A DNA stretch of 64,000 bases from the NCBI RefSeq assembly GCF_025499605.1, contig NZ_JAFMVC010000018.1:39486-103485 (forward strand), given 5' to 3'. Of the stretch, positions 63,965 through 64,000 are shown piece after piece (within the stretch, counting starts at the first letter, position 1; every line of letters starts with the position of its first letter). This stretch comes from Carboxylicivirga litoralis. Lineage in GTDB: Bacteria; Bacteroidota; Bacteroidia; Bacteroidales; Marinilabiliaceae. The notes beneath the pieces are model-generated. The model ran no database searches, was not told the DNA's origin, and saw only the letters and a program-made list of their open reading frames with translations. The translations under genes and the position numbers were made by a program.

Positions 63965-64000
63965 TTAACGCATTTGCGATTCTAATCAGTCCGTATTTAA

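Noticed and set aside
1..64000. tRNA, rRNA, CRISPR arrays and insertion sequences
   Set aside because: No cloverleaf-like segment, regular repeat-spacer pattern or transposase gene was seen anywhere in the intergenic regions.

Overview
The window looks like chromosomal DNA of an AT-rich, anaerobic or facultatively anaerobic member of the Bacteroidota, most likely the Bacteroidales/Marinilabiliales side of the phylum. The pointers are a UpxY-type NusG paralogue opening a polysaccharide operon, a C-terminal type IX secretion (T9SS) sorting domain, Bacteroidota promoters (TTTG, then about 19 bp, then TAnnTTTG), a serC-serA-DUF1015 serine cluster, two diphosphate-type phosphofructokinases and a SiaB/SiaC pair. 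The family assignment is inference. I see no rRNA, tRNA, CRISPR array, insertion sequence or prophage.

Layout. 1-1982 (minus): first genes of a surface-polysaccharide operon (UpxY-like antiterminator, UDP-glucuronate 4-epimerase, then a gene cut by the window edge). 2100-8822 (plus): two-DTG aspartic protease with PDZ domain, guaA, S41 protease, a PnuC/ribosylnicotinamide-kinase NAD-salvage pair and serine acetyltransferase. 8975-9920: SiaB/SiaC phospho-signalling pair. 9955-13549 (minus): an ABCG-like transporter with an unusual N-terminal domain behind a small secreted protein. 13820-15964: dipeptidyl peptidase IV. 16294-21540: complete citrate lyase operon citD-E-F-XG-C with no transporter or oxaloacetate decarboxylase beside it. 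21572-22368 (minus): STAS and Hpt signalling proteins. 22618-29555: gcvT, serC, serA, DUF1015, YggS and a dihydroorotate-dehydrogenase-like protein. 29798-31184: lipoprotein plus a secreted paralogue of the 13.1-kb protein. 31220-34024 (minus): uvrA. 34230-35099: ECF sigma factor and a small partner. 35096-39885: glycosyltransferase, two divergent phosphofructokinases and an Rrf2 regulator. 39890-44220 (minus): M90 peptidase, rsmE and a hybrid-sensor histidine kinase. 44377-50517: TapB-like protein, prmA and a 1485-residue secreted protein. 50518-58300: loosely packed accessory genes (serine hydrolase, HD phosphohydrolase, methyltransferases, quinone reductase, Crp/Fnr regulators, TraR/DksA protein, tandem FKBP lipoprotein). 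59449-64000: a T9SS cargo protein, then a LemA-centred membrane cassette.

Themes. Central carbon metabolism points to fermentation: reversible PPi-linked glycolysis plus ACP-based citrate cleavage. Serine metabolism is spread over serC, serA, DUF1015 and cysE, with no serB in the window. Envelope and secreted proteins of unknown role are frequent. The best candidates for something undescribed are the paralogous small secreted proteins (13115-13549 and 30741-31184) with their different partners, the 1485-residue secreted protein, the LemA cassette at the right edge, and the role of DUF1015 in the serine cluster. Intergenic regions carry many clear intrinsic terminators. In two of them the last codons of the convergent gene form one arm of the hairpin.
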